Shown here: one piece after another, positions 8,595-14,796 of the stretch
How the letters are laid out: each line of letters opens with the position of its first letter
Numbering within the stretch: position 1 is the stretch's first letter
From: Methanothrix sp.
GTDB lineage: Archaea; Halobacteriota; Methanosarcinia; Methanotrichales; Methanotrichaceae
Assembly (NCBI GenBank): GCA_011620785.1
Contig: WOYM01000006.1
Coordinates: forward strand, 1 to 30,570
Direction: 5' to 3'
DNA: 30,570 bases
Translations under genes and position numbers: made by a program
Notes under the pieces: model-generated
Database searches by the model: none
Seen by the model: only the letters and a program-made list of their open reading frames with translations
Told to the model about the DNA's origin: nothing

Positions 8595-9036
8595 GTGAAT
8601 GTCACTGAGATCATTGAGCACTGGATGGGGTGGTGTCCAAAGAAGCAGAGAGCGAAGATGGTTTCGGGAGCTGTTTTTCTATCTGGGGAGATGTCCATGA
8701 AAACACAAAAGGGAATCAGCAGCAGGATAAAAGGCATAGCAGTAGTCGTACTGGTATTGGTTGCAGCTCTGGCTGGAATGCGTTTGGAGTTTGGCAGCTT
8801 GCAGTCACCAGACTGGATCCTGAGAGACAGCAAGGCAGTAGAAGGCTACCAGTGGATGGCCAACAACACCGAGAGCGATGCCACTGAGCGTTCCAGTCAA
8901 TCAGACTTCCGGAACGGGACCATACCCAAGCAAGGAGACCATCTTCACCAGAATGGTCGGCGGCGAGGAAATCGAAGGATTCTCCAAGTCGTTTGACAAC
9001 GGGCGGATGAGGATTTATAAAGGCAAAGCCAAATGA
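8595..9036 (+). pseudogene. Membrane-protein remnant with frameshift; possibly chimeric (DUF1673-like start, AglB-like tail)
   Basis: The first frame opens with MNVTEIIEHWMGWCPKKQR. The MGWCP start resembles the N-terminus common to Methanosarcinales DUF1673 proteins. One transmembrane segment follows (GIAVVVLVLVAALAGM), then EGYQWMANNTESDAT. From about 8890 that frame becomes low quality. The frame shifted by one base continues sensibly as SVPVNQTSGTGPYPSKETIF, then VGGEEIEGFSKSFDNGRM and RIYKGKAK, stopping at TGA 9034-9036. The WM-x-NT segment and the -GEEIEGF--FDNGR-RIY tail recall the soluble part of archaeal oligosaccharyltransferase AglB with its middle deleted, but this is a tentative reading. 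The whole looks like an internally deleted, frameshifted gene. Confidence 0.45.
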
Positions 9037-9037
9037 A

Positions 9038-9168
9038 TCATTCGACCTTATATCCCGCTGCCTCCACCGCTCGCCTGAAGTCCTGCTCGGACAGCTTTGC
9101 GGAATCGTACTCCACGCAGGCGGTCTTCTGTCCCAGATCGACCCTGGCACTGCTGACGCCCTCAAGCC
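9038..9168 (-). pseudogene. Heavy-metal-associated (HMA) domain protein, C-terminal fragment
   Basis: In the frame ending at the TGA at 9038-9040 the minus strand encodes LEGVSSARVDLGQKTACV, then EYDSAKLSEQDFRRAVEAA and GYKVE. This is the second half of a CopZ/ATX1-like HMA domain: the G-V-x-x-A-x-V-x-L strand, the V-x-Y-D strand, and the helix ending AAGYKV. The metal-binding MxCxxC half is absent. Upstream, the frame runs straight into the stop of the secreted-protein gene at 9176. It is a truncated remnant with no start codon or ribosome binding site of its own. Confidence 0.7.
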
Positions 9169-9175
9169 TAAAAAA

Positions 9176-9574
9176 TTAAAATAGCACTCCTTTGGGTTCG
9201 AAGATCAGGGTTACAGGACGGCCTGAGAGCTGGGCGGTCAGCCATGGGTCAAGGCCTGTATTCTCTGCTGTCTGCTGGCCGTTCCCTGCATCGCTATTTA
9301 TGATGATGGGCGTGCTATTGGCGGCATAATATGGATAGTACCGTGATGGTGCATATCCTGGTGGGTAGATTGTGCCATTATAAATCTCAAAGCCCTTTGG
9401 CGCGCTCCCCCAGTTCCAGAGATTATTGCGAGTCTCCTCGATTTTCGGCTCTTCGCCGTGCTCTTTCAGCCATGAGGCCCCGTAATCTCCTCCCACATCC
9501 AGAAAAGACTGAGCTGATTGTGGGAAGATGATCATAAGGCTAATGCAGATCATTGTTGCCAGCATCGTCTTCAT
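9176..9574 (-). CDS. Small secreted protein with WGSAPK motif
   Basis: The protein has 132 residues from the ATG at 9574, with AAGGG about 7 bases upstream. An in-frame GTG two codons earlier is less likely. An N-terminal signal peptide (MKTMLATMICISLMIIFPQS) is followed by AQSF. The mature part is short, rich in Tyr, Pro and Asn (YAPSRYYPYYAANSTP), and has two N-glycosylation sequons (NGT, NST). No family was recognised. It shares LWNWGSAPKGF with the SMWGSAPKKIP segment of the next gene on the same strand (9621-10004), so the two are probably related exported proteins of one operon or tandem pair. An HMA-domain remnant follows immediately downstream. Confidence 0.65.
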   Translation of the reverse strand: MKTMLATMICISLMIIFPQSAQSFLDVGGDYGASWLKEHGEEPKIEETRNNLWNWGSAPKGFEIYNGTIYPPGYAPSRYYPYYAANSTPIIINSDAGNGQQTAENTGLDPWLTAQLSGRPVTLIFEPKGVLF

Positions 9575-9620
9575 ATGCACATCCCTTCAATTCTTTTCAT
9601 GATTTCAATAAATTGCTGTC

Positions 9621-10004
9621 TTAATACCCCATGTGGTTCATTCTCAATATCTCGATGGTCCTGGCATTCCTGGAATCGGGTGCCTGCGGGATTTTTTTGG
9701 GAGCAGATCCCCACATGGAGAGGTTAGCATAGGCGGTCCCATTGGTGACATTGGTGGTGTTCATAATATCTTTAAGGAGCATTTCCCCCTCATGGCCTGA
9801 GATATCCATGGACTGCGCGCTTTGCGTAAGGTTGATGGTCTTATTCTCATCTGAGGCGGAAAGGGATGAATTGTTGGCAAGGTTGTCGGATAGCTCTGCC
9901 AATAGCATATCGCCTTTAGTGCCACTGATATTTATTGGTGATCTGCTCTCCGCAAAGAGGACAAGGACCATCAATATGGCTAGAATTAAAATCGTGCACT
10001 TCAT
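9621..10004 (-). CDS. Small secreted glycoprotein-like protein with WGSAPK motif
   Basis: The protein has 127 residues from the ATG at 10004 (a TTG at 10013 is in frame but unneeded). The signal peptide is MKCTILILAILMVLVLFAES. The mature part holds two related segments, INISGTKGDMLLAELSD and MDISGHEGEMLLKDIMN, a short internal repeat. N-glycosylation sequons are numerous (NIS, NSS, NKT, NLT, NTT, NVT, NGT, NLS). The C-terminal WGSAPKKIPQAPDSRNARTI shares WGSAPK with the neighbouring secreted protein at 9176. A TATA-like GCATATTTAAG lies on the minus strand at about 10038-10048. Function unknown; a surface or S-layer-associated role is a guess from export and glycosylation sites. Confidence 0.65.
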   Translation of the reverse strand: MKCTILILAILMVLVLFAESRSPINISGTKGDMLLAELSDNLANNSSLSASDENKTINLTQSAQSMDISGHEGEMLLKDIMNTTNVTNGTAYANLSMWGSAPKKIPQAPDSRNARTIEILRMNHMGY

Positions 10005-10036
10005 ATATCCCAAAAGGTCTGATTCATCGCCGGCTT

Positions 10037-10048
10037 AAATATGCTTTG
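10037..10048 (-). promoter_or_regulatory. TATA box for the secreted-protein pair
   Basis: The minus strand CATATTTAAG, about 35-44 bases before the ATG at 10004, matches an archaeal TATA element. Transcription would begin some 25 bases downstream, giving a short leader. Confidence 0.5.
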
Positions 10049-10155
10049 CTGCCCGTTTGCAATATAGATCTGGGAAATCATGCTAATGCCGCAAGATTGA
10101 TAACGTTGTGAGTAGAAACTCATATGAGTCAGCAAAAGGGGGCTGCAAACAAAGC

Positions 10156-10163
10156 CTTATATC
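10156..10163 (+). promoter_or_regulatory. TATA box for the Hfq-like gene
   Basis: CTTATATC lies about 40-47 bases before the ATG at 10203, so a start near 10187 would leave a leader of about 16 bases containing the GGGATGAAAG ribosome binding region. Confidence 0.45.
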
Positions 10164-10202
10164 GATTAATCGCAAAGAATGTTTCGGATCAAGGGATGAA
10201 AG

Positions 10203-10445
10203 ATGTCTGATGAAGAAAAATCCACTGCAAAGCAATCCTCGCCTCAATTCATACCCAAATTAAAGGGCAAAAGGGTATTGATCCGGCTGACCTCCGGAGG
10301 TCAGCCGGTTACTGGGACCATTGAGTCATTCAACTCATATGAGATCCTGCTCCAGACTGCAAAGGGGGAGCTACTGGTATTCAAGCATGCTATTGCCACC
10401 ATCGAGGTCGTGGACGAGCCCAGAGGGTATAGGCCTGCAGTCTGA
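10203..10445 (+). CDS. Hfq-like Sm-fold RNA-binding protein
   Basis: The 80 residues are almost entirely one Sm domain. The Sm1 part VLIRLTSGGQPVTGTIESF, continuing NSYEILLQ, parallels bacterial Hfq (strand, G-x-I-E-S-F, -ILL). The Sm2 part LLVFKHAIATIEV contains KHAIATI, close to the Hfq hallmark YKHAISTV. Archaeal Lsm/SmAP proteins instead carry an IRG motif in Sm2, so this is an Hfq-type rather than SmAP-type sequence. The expected role is a hexameric RNA chaperone binding U-rich or A-rich RNA in the cytoplasm. Target RNAs are unknown. About 20 N-terminal polar residues precede the fold, and the C-terminal tail is short. It stands alone with its own TATA box and a T-rich terminator. Confidence 0.75.
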   Translation: MSDEEKSTAKQSSPQFIPKLKGKRVLIRLTSGGQPVTGTIESFNSYEILLQTAKGELLVFKHAIATIEVVDEPRGYRPAV

Positions 10446-10464
10446 TGACGATAGCAGCAGACAT

Positions 10465-10562
10465 CTGCAAATAGAATCATCCTCTCCTATTTTTTTAACA
10501 GGTCATCTTTTTTTGTCTTCTTGCCAGCCACCTCTCCAGCCAGCTTGCTGCAAATAGAATCA
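10465..10562. repeat. 15-bp direct repeat pair
   Basis: CTGCAAATAGAATCA occurs at 10465-10479 (between the convergent genes) and again at 10548-10562 (inside the 3' end of the symporter gene), 83 bases apart. A 15-base identity so close is unlikely by chance and suggests a small local duplication. Confidence 0.5.
10490..10512 (+). terminator. Oligo-T termination region after the Hfq-like gene
   Basis: Two T-runs, seven T at 10490-10496 and seven T at 10508-10514, lie about 45-70 bases after the Hfq-like stop codon. Archaeal RNA polymerase terminates at such runs. The second T-run overlaps the end of the convergent symporter gene. Confidence 0.5.
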
Positions 10563-11874
10563 CCGCAGAGGCCGTCATGCCTAGCAGTGGATAGCTCTGG
10601 CCGAGAATGATGGCAATGAACCCTCCTCCTGCAATGGCCGAGAGAGCTCCATTGCATGTAAGCCCGAGTCTATCTTTACAGAATCCGGCGAGCACAGGCA
10701 CGAGAAGGCCGCTGGTGAATACTGTATAGGCGATGAGCAGGGTTTTGATGATATCGGGATTGGAGACTGCAAGAATTAGAGCAGATGCTCCAATTGCCAC
10801 TACTGCTATCCTGGAGACCTTCATCATATGGTCCTGAGTGGCGTTTGGATCTGTGTTGCTCCTCATCCTCCTGTATACCTCTCCATAAATATCGAAGGTG
10901 AGGATGGATGTGGCAGTCATGAGGCAGGTATCGGCTGAGGACATAAAGGTAGCCAGGAGAGCAGCGGCCACCAAGCCCACAATCGCCGGCGAGAGGAGCC
11001 CTGCCATCAGGGATGGAATCGCCTGCTCTGGGGTGATTGTCGGATAGAGATATCTGGAGAATATTCCCAATGAGGTGATCAGGAATGCCAGGGGTATCAG
11101 GAGGATCGCGGAAATGAATGCAGACGCCTTTGCCTCTTTTGAGCTGCGGGAGGAGAAGATGTGCGAATACATATCCGGGCCAATAAGGTAAGCTGAACCT
11201 ACGACCAAAATCATGGAGATCACTTCCCAGCAATTCATTTCAGCAGATGTGGGAAAGCTCAGATGGATGAGGGACAAGGGTCCCGCGGACTTCAAGGCTT
11301 GCCAGAAAAGGACTATCATTCCAAAAATTATTATCAGGATCTGAAACATGTCAGTTCTTATGACGGAAACTTTTCCTCCATATGCAGTGTAGAGAACGAA
11401 TACTATGGTGCAGGCAACCATGTAATGGGATATATCCCCACCAAAGACCGCTAAAAGGATATTTCCCGAAGCTATGATCTGAACGGCGATCACGCCTATC
11501 CAGGAAATGGCAATGAGAATAGATGCAGCAGCCCTTGCTCTCTCCCCCCAGAAGGAGCCGACAAGCTGGGGCAGAGTGCTACATCCAGTGGCTCTTATCT
11601 TTTCAGCCAGAAGAACAGACAGCAACAGCATACCTATTGTGCCCGAGAGCAGCCACCAGGAACCGGGAAGCCCCCGGCTGTATCCCAGGCCAGCCATTCC
11701 TATGGTTGTGGAGGCTCCCATTATCGTTGCACAAAAGGTGCCTGTGAGGGCTATGGTCCCCTGGTTCTTGCCAGCAAGATGGAAGTCCACCAGCCCTTTC
11801 AATCGATGGCGCCAAGTTCCTATGATAAAAATGGCCAGCATGTAAACTGCTATCGCTATGACCGCGTGATTCGT
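10495..11874 (-). CDS. Sodium:solute symporter family (SSS) transporter
   Basis: The protein of about 450-460 residues has some 12-13 hydrophobic helices and SSS-family features: FHLAGKNQGTIALTGTF after the first helix, YTAYGGKVSVIRTDMFQI, and LLATFMSSADTCLMTATS near the eighth helix (the SSAD region near the Na2 site). The substrate is unknown; relatives carry proline, pantothenate, acetate or sugars. The first in-frame ATG (11841) would cut TM1 short. Upstream in-frame codons TNHAVIAIAVYMLAIFIIG restore a normal TM1, and that frame begins at an ACG (11872-11874) just after GGAGGATTT. So the start is either a non-canonical ACG or ATA, or the gene has lost its ATG. The C-terminus RRQKKMTC overlaps the T-rich terminator region. 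Confidence 0.85.
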   Translation of the reverse strand, partial: TNHAVIAIAVYMLAIFIIGTWRHRLKGLVDFHLAGKNQGTIALTGTFCATIMGASTTIGMAGLGYSRGLPGSWWLLSGTIGMLLLSVLLAEKIRATGCSTLPQLVGSFWGERARAAASILIAISWIGVIAVQIIASGNILLAVFGGDISHYMVACTIVFVLYTAYGGKVSVIRTDMFQILIIIFGMIVLFWQALKSAGPLSLIHLSFPTSAEMNCWEVISMILVVGSAYLIGPDMYSHIFSSRSSKEAKASAFISAILLIPLAFLITSLGIFSRYLYPTITPEQAIPSLMAGLLSPAIVGLVAAALLATFMSSADTCLMTATSILTFDIYGEVYRRMRSNTDPNATQDHMMKVSRIAVVAIGASALILAVSNPDIIKTLLIAYTVFTSGLLVPVLAGFCKDRLGLTCNGALSAIAGGGFIAIILGQSYPLLGMTASAVILFAASWLERWLARRQKKMTC

Positions 11875-11995
11875 AAATCCTCCTGGAAATCATATGGCTG
11901 ATTATGTCTCTTGTATTGCATTCCGGGACAATGTGGGACTGCAGTTATAAGGCTGGTCATCTTTCTGGATCTCTTGGGTGGAGTTCTGCCGGAAG

Positions 11996-12006
11996 AAATT
12001 TAAATA
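11996..12006 (+). promoter_or_regulatory. TATA box for the secreted-protein gene at 12053
   Basis: AAATTTAAATA at 11996-12006 is a strong archaeal TATA match. Initiation about 25 bases further on (near 12030) leaves a leader of about 22 bases containing GGTGA. Confidence 0.55.
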
Positions 12007-12052
12007 TCTTGCGCGTAGTTGTCATTCAAAATTATCGTGGATGGTGAAAACA

Positions 12053-12463
12053 ATGAAAAAATTCGGAATGGCTGTGCTGATCATGCTGATGGCGGCATTG
12101 TCGCTGACCGCGATTGCTTATTCATTGGACGGCGTTGAATATCGGCCTGCTGAAAAAGCGATGGAGAATCTCTTCAACAAGGGTATTGGCGGTCCATGGG
12201 TGGGCGGGGACCCATTCGCATCCGACATCTTCAAGTCCGATGGGACCCAGATGGGCCAAAAGCAGATGACTTCAATCCAGTTCCCACTTTCAAGCTGCCA
12301 GCTGATGGGATACTTAAAGACTGATAGCGGACTGATAATCGCTTCCGACAAGGATGACAGCCTCAAGCTGAGTCCCGGTCCAGGCAACTATCCAGTCTAT
12401 GGATGCTTCGAGGATGGCAAATTGATGGGTCTTTTTATTGATTTCAGATTCTTATCTATCTGA
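12053..12463 (+). CDS. Secreted protein of unknown function
   Basis: The start at ATG 12053 (MKKFGMAVLIMLMAALSLTA) is chosen because GGTGA lies 8 bases upstream and a TATA box lies at about 12000. Longer in-frame starts at 11978 and 12041 would place the predicted transcript start inside the gene or add an odd basic extension. The 136 residues consist of a clear signal peptide (ending near AIAYS-LDG) and a mature domain. That domain contains GIGGPWVGGDPFASDIFK and, toward the end, GPGNYPVYGCFEDGKLMGLF. There are two cysteines in the mature part (SSCQLMG and YGCFED) that could pair outside the cell. No family was recognised. Confidence 0.6.
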   Translation: MKKFGMAVLIMLMAALSLTAIAYSLDGVEYRPAEKAMENLFNKGIGGPWVGGDPFASDIFKSDGTQMGQKQMTSIQFPLSSCQLMGYLKTDSGLIIASDKDDSLKLSPGPGNYPVYGCFEDGKLMGLFIDFRFLSI

Positions 12464-12487
12464 GGGTCCGTTACGGGCTCTCGCATA

Positions 12488-12500
12488 GCCTTTTTATGAT
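12488..12500 (+). promoter_or_regulatory. TATA-like element for the gene at 12516
   Basis: CCTTTTTATGATG at about 12488-12500 is centred some 22-25 bases before the ATG at 12516. That suggests a leaderless or nearly leaderless transcript, consistent with the lack of a ribosome binding site. Confidence 0.4.
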
Positions 12501-12515
12501 GCAAGGCATTCCCTC

Positions 12516-13097
12516 ATGACAGGCATGGATACAATACCCAGCGTTTGGCGATACGGCCTTGCCCTGCTGATTGTGATTGCAGGATTCGGCGCATTTACCT
12601 GGTATCTAACCACCGGAATTTCAAGTTCTTTCGGCAGCCTGAGCCAGATGGCCGCACCCGGTGAGCTGGAGCTCGATCTCAAGGAGCCTGGGGAGTATAC
12701 CATCTTCTACGAGAATAAGAGTTACTTCAATGGCAGCTTCTATATGACCGCTGAGCAAATACCAGGCCTTCAGATTGTGGTGATGGAAAAGGATTCCGGT
12801 CGAAGGCTTCAGACCTATCCCGCACCAACCGGCTCAACCTATTCCATCGGTGGGCGCTCTGGACAGTCCTTCATGGCCTTCAGAGCGGAAGAGGCAGGAA
12901 TCCATGTGATAAATGCTTCCTATCCATCTGAGCCCGGGCCGAAGGTTATCCTAGCAGTGGGAAATGAGGTCATGGAGGATTTGCTTCGTATGATAATGGT
13001 CTCTATGACCTTGATCTTGGTCTCGCTGTTGATTGCGGCCATTATCACCTACACAACCTATAAGGGGAGAAAGAAGGCGCTTGAGGCGGAAAGATAA
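12516..13097 (+). CDS. Membrane-anchored protein, two helices flanking an extracytoplasmic domain
   Basis: The 193 residues have a transmembrane helix near the N-terminus (about 13-31, YGLALLIVIAGFGAFTWYL) and another near the C-terminus (about 157-180, MIMVSMTLILVSLLIAAI). A basic tail follows (TYKGRKKALEAER), which predicts both ends inside. The intervening domain is beta-rich (LELDLKEPGEYTIFYE; FMAFRAEEAGIHVINASYP), with sequons NKS, NGS and NAS. No family is recognised; the domain may be immunoglobulin-like or jelly-roll-like. MDTIPS three codons later is an alternative start. No Shine-Dalgarno is visible. The gene converges on the flavin-reductase-like gene across a 150-base gap. Confidence 0.65.
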   Translation: MTGMDTIPSVWRYGLALLIVIAGFGAFTWYLTTGISSSFGSLSQMAAPGELELDLKEPGEYTIFYENKSYFNGSFYMTAEQIPGLQIVVMEKDSGRRLQTYPAPTGSTYSIGGRSGQSFMAFRAEEAGIHVINASYPSEPGPKVILAVGNEVMEDLLRMIMVSMTLILVSLLIAAIITYTTYKGRKKALEAER

Positions 13098-13157
13098 AAA
13101 AGAGGAGGAAATAATTAAGTTCGAACTGCATGCGTCCGACCCGTTCTAAAAGCGGAA

Positions 13158-13219
13158 TGTGCTCATTTTAGCACAGTCAATCTGGGCCCCAGTTCATCTT
13201 CGATTTAAATGAGATCGAA
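13158..13219. terminator. Two stem-loops between convergent genes
   Basis: TGTGCT/AGCACA (13158-13163 and 13170-13175, loop CATTTT) and TTCGAT/ATCGAA (13199-13204 and 13214-13219) form perfect 6-bp stems. They lie in the 150-base gap between genes ending at 13097 (+) and 13249 (-). They may take part in termination or transcript 3'-end protection on either strand. Confidence 0.35.
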
Positions 13220-13248
13220 TGGCATAGATGGGTGATGAAAGAGCATCC

Positions 13249-13815
13249 TTAAACCCTTCTTCCCATCTGGAAGGCACTGCCCAGGAATTTTCCCACCCCG
13301 TGATATTTGCGCCCCTCAGGCGAGAACAGAAGCGGCCTTATCTTCTCGATATCCGGAAGGCCATCGGGACCTAAGCAGCTCTCTTCCGCTTTGACATCCA
13401 GAATCTCTCCTATGAATTCCGTGTGCAGACCGATCTGGACAGAGGAGTGCAGGCTGCATTCCAGGGCGAGGGGGAACTCTTTTACAAAAGGAGCGTCAAC
13501 CATCTCCCCCTTTACTGCTGTCAGCTTTGTCCTGGCGAATTTGTCCTCGTCCCTCCCGGAGGCCATGCCGAAATAGTCCGCCTGATGAATGTAGTCCTCA
13601 GAGGGCAGGCTCACAGTGAAAGCTTTTCGCTCCATGATATTTCCATAGGTGTAAGTTGCCTTACGAAGAGAGACGGCAATGCATGGCGGGCTGGAGCAGC
13701 AGATGCCTGCCCAGGCAGCGGTCATGACATTCGGCTTTCCCGCCTGGTCATAGGTCCCAACCACGCAAACCGGTGCAGGATACAGCAATGTCTTCTTTCC
13801 CAGAGATATCTTCAT
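13249..13815 (-). CDS. Flavin reductase-like / flavoredoxin family protein
   Basis: The 188 residues fit the FMN-binding split-barrel fold of the flavin_reduct/flavoredoxin family. YPAPVCVVGTYDQAGKPNVM, TAAWAGICCSSPPCIAVSLR and FTVSLPSEDYIHQADYFGM cover the FMN-binding strands, and HTEFIGEILDVKAEE forms the later part of the barrel. Members transfer electrons through bound FMN or reduce free flavins using NAD(P)H or ferredoxin-type donors. It lies 43 bases downstream of the nitroreductase gene on the same strand, so the two are probably cotranscribed and may act in stress-related flavin redox chemistry. The Cys-rich ICCSSPPC stretch is notable. Confidence 0.85.
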   Translation of the reverse strand: MKISLGKKTLLYPAPVCVVGTYDQAGKPNVMTAAWAGICCSSPPCIAVSLRKATYTYGNIMERKAFTVSLPSEDYIHQADYFGMASGRDEDKFARTKLTAVKGEMVDAPFVKEFPLALECSLHSSVQIGLHTEFIGEILDVKAEESCLGPDGLPDIEKIRPLLFSPEGRKYHGVGKFLGSAFQMGRRV

Positions 13816-13858
13816 ACGAACTCCTCGTTCATCAGTTCACTAACATATCCAATGGTCT

Positions 13859-14368
13859 CTACCATCGGTTATAATGCACCCTATCCTCCTTGTATCTTCT
13901 GGAGGGAGCAGGTTTTTCGTTCGGGTAGCCCAGAGCGACCAGGGCAAACGGTGTGATCTCATCCGGAAGGGCAAACAGTCTTCTGAATCCCTCTATCCTG
14001 TCCTTCATAGGGTAAACTCCAGCCCATACCGCTCCCAGGTCCAGGGCATGCGCAGTCAGCAGAATGTTCTCTACAGCAGCGGAGCAGTCCTGCACCCAGA
14101 AATCGGGATATTTCTCATATCTGCTGTCCCCGCAAACCAGAATCGCCAGAGCGGATTGCCTGCACATTGCAGCTGTTGGGCAGATCAGGGGAATCTCATC
14201 CAGAATCCTGCGGTCGTCTATCACCACAAATTGCCATGGCTGCTCGTTTCCGGCAGAGGGGGCAAGCATGGCCGCCTCAAGCAGCTCTCTATAGATCTCT
14301 CTGGGGATCTCTTGAGGCTTGAATTTTCTGATGCTTCTGCGAGTTTTTATTGCTTCCAGGGCTTCCAT
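13859..14368 (-). CDS. Nitroreductase-family FMN oxidoreductase
   Basis: The 169 residues show the family hallmarks: RRSIRKFKPQEIPREI at the N-terminus, AAMLAPSAGNEQPWQFVVI (FMN-binding region), CSAAVENILLTAHALDLGAV and GYPNEKPAPSRR at the end. It is of the short class and would act as an FMN-containing homodimer using NAD(P)H. The physiological substrate is unknown. The ATG follows GGAGGTG at ideal spacing, and a TATA box (TTTATAAAG, minus strand) lies about 38-46 bases upstream. The flavin-reductase-like gene follows. Three clustered Cys (CPTAAMC, CGDS) are unusual for the family but of no known role. Confidence 0.88.
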   Translation of the reverse strand: MEALEAIKTRRSIRKFKPQEIPREIYRELLEAAMLAPSAGNEQPWQFVVIDDRRILDEIPLICPTAAMCRQSALAILVCGDSRYEKYPDFWVQDCSAAVENILLTAHALDLGAVWAGVYPMKDRIEGFRRLFALPDEITPFALVALGYPNEKPAPSRRYKEDRVHYNRW

Positions 14369-14403
14369 AGATACACCTCCAATGAGATAACAGTGTCTTA
14401 GTT

Positions 14404-14414
14404 CTTTATAAATT
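14404..14414 (-). promoter_or_regulatory. TATA box for the nitroreductase operon
   Basis: Minus-strand ATTTATAAAGA is about 38-46 bases before the ATG at 14368, with GGAGGTG between. Confidence 0.55.
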
Positions 14415-14469
14415 TGTTTGGCGATTGCGATCCAGCAGTATCTTATTCAAGTGAGATGAATGGCGCTTC

Positions 14470-14543
14470 TGGGCGAGGGGATCTGGTTTGCCAATGTGAG
14501 CTCGCTAATTCTTCCTCTAGCTAATTTCGGGAATCCTCGCCCA
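14470..14543. repeat. 9-bp perfect inverted repeat in the atwA upstream region
   Basis: TGGGCGAGG (14470-14478) and CCTCGCCCA (14535-14543) are exact reverse complements separated by 56 bases. The spacer holds a repeated GCTAATT. A structured RNA or a looped operator is possible. A 30-codon ORF beginning ATGGCGCTT (14459) spans the region but resembles nothing known. Confidence 0.4.
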
Positions 14544-14598
14544 TGCATCAACTGAATCCATTGGGTGGATTGCCATAACAATAGTTATCGGCAAGACG

Positions 14599-14606
14599 TA
14601 TAAAGA
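14599..14606 (+). promoter_or_regulatory. Candidate TATA box of the atwA-mmp operon
   Basis: GTATAAAG at 14599-14606 predicts a transcript start near 14625-14630, just before the hairpin at 14634-14652. A second AT-rich element TTAAATTATAA (about 14740-14750) lies too close to the atwA ATG to direct a normal start upstream of it. Confidence 0.45.
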
Positions 14607-14633
14607 GCTTCGGATAAACTTAAGTAGCATTGT

Positions 14634-14652
14634 ATCCTCCAAGAGGGAGGAT
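14634..14652 (+). promoter_or_regulatory. Hairpin sequestering the ribosome binding site of a leader ORF
   Basis: ATCCTCC (14634-14640) pairs perfectly with GGAGGAT (14646-14652) across a 5-base AAGAG loop. The 3' arm contains GGAGG, the Shine-Dalgarno for the ATG at 14659 (8 bases on). The 5' arm is therefore an anti-Shine-Dalgarno. This is a seen-in-sequence fact; its regulatory use is inference. Confidence 0.5.
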
Positions 14653-14658
14653 TATATC

Positions 14659-14796
14659 ATGAACGACACTGGCGTTATGTCTCGGACAGTATGGGTGTTG
14701 CATCATGATTTGGCAGCGGGTGAACGCGCGGATGAACCCTTAAATTATAATGAATTTATGAGGCATGATAAATTTGGCACCTTTTATCGAGATTAA
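14659..14796 (+). CDS. Small leader ORF overlapping the atwA start
   Basis: A 45-codon frame starts at ATG 14659 with GGAGG at ideal spacing and ends at TAA 14794-14796. It therefore overlaps the first 32 bases of atwA in another frame. The product (MNDTGVMSRTVWVLHHDLAA, continuing GERADEPLNYNEFMRHDKFG) has no recognised relatives. It includes His-His and aromatic residues but no run of one amino acid typical of attenuator peptides. Its strong ribosome binding site, the hairpin that covers it, and the overlap with atwA suggest that its translation could control access to the atwA start. It may equally be a chance frame. Confidence 0.35.
   Translation: MNDTGVMSRTVWVLHHDLAAGERADEPLNYNEFMRHDKFGTFYRD

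Noticed and set aside
8716..9165. 149-codon minus-strand open frame
   Set aside because: Composition is unlike a real protein, and it overlaps the better-supported remnants on both strands.
14459..14551. 30-codon ORF MALLGEGIWF... upstream of atwA
   Set aside because: No similarity and only a weak ribosome binding site; it is kept only as the context of the inverted repeat.
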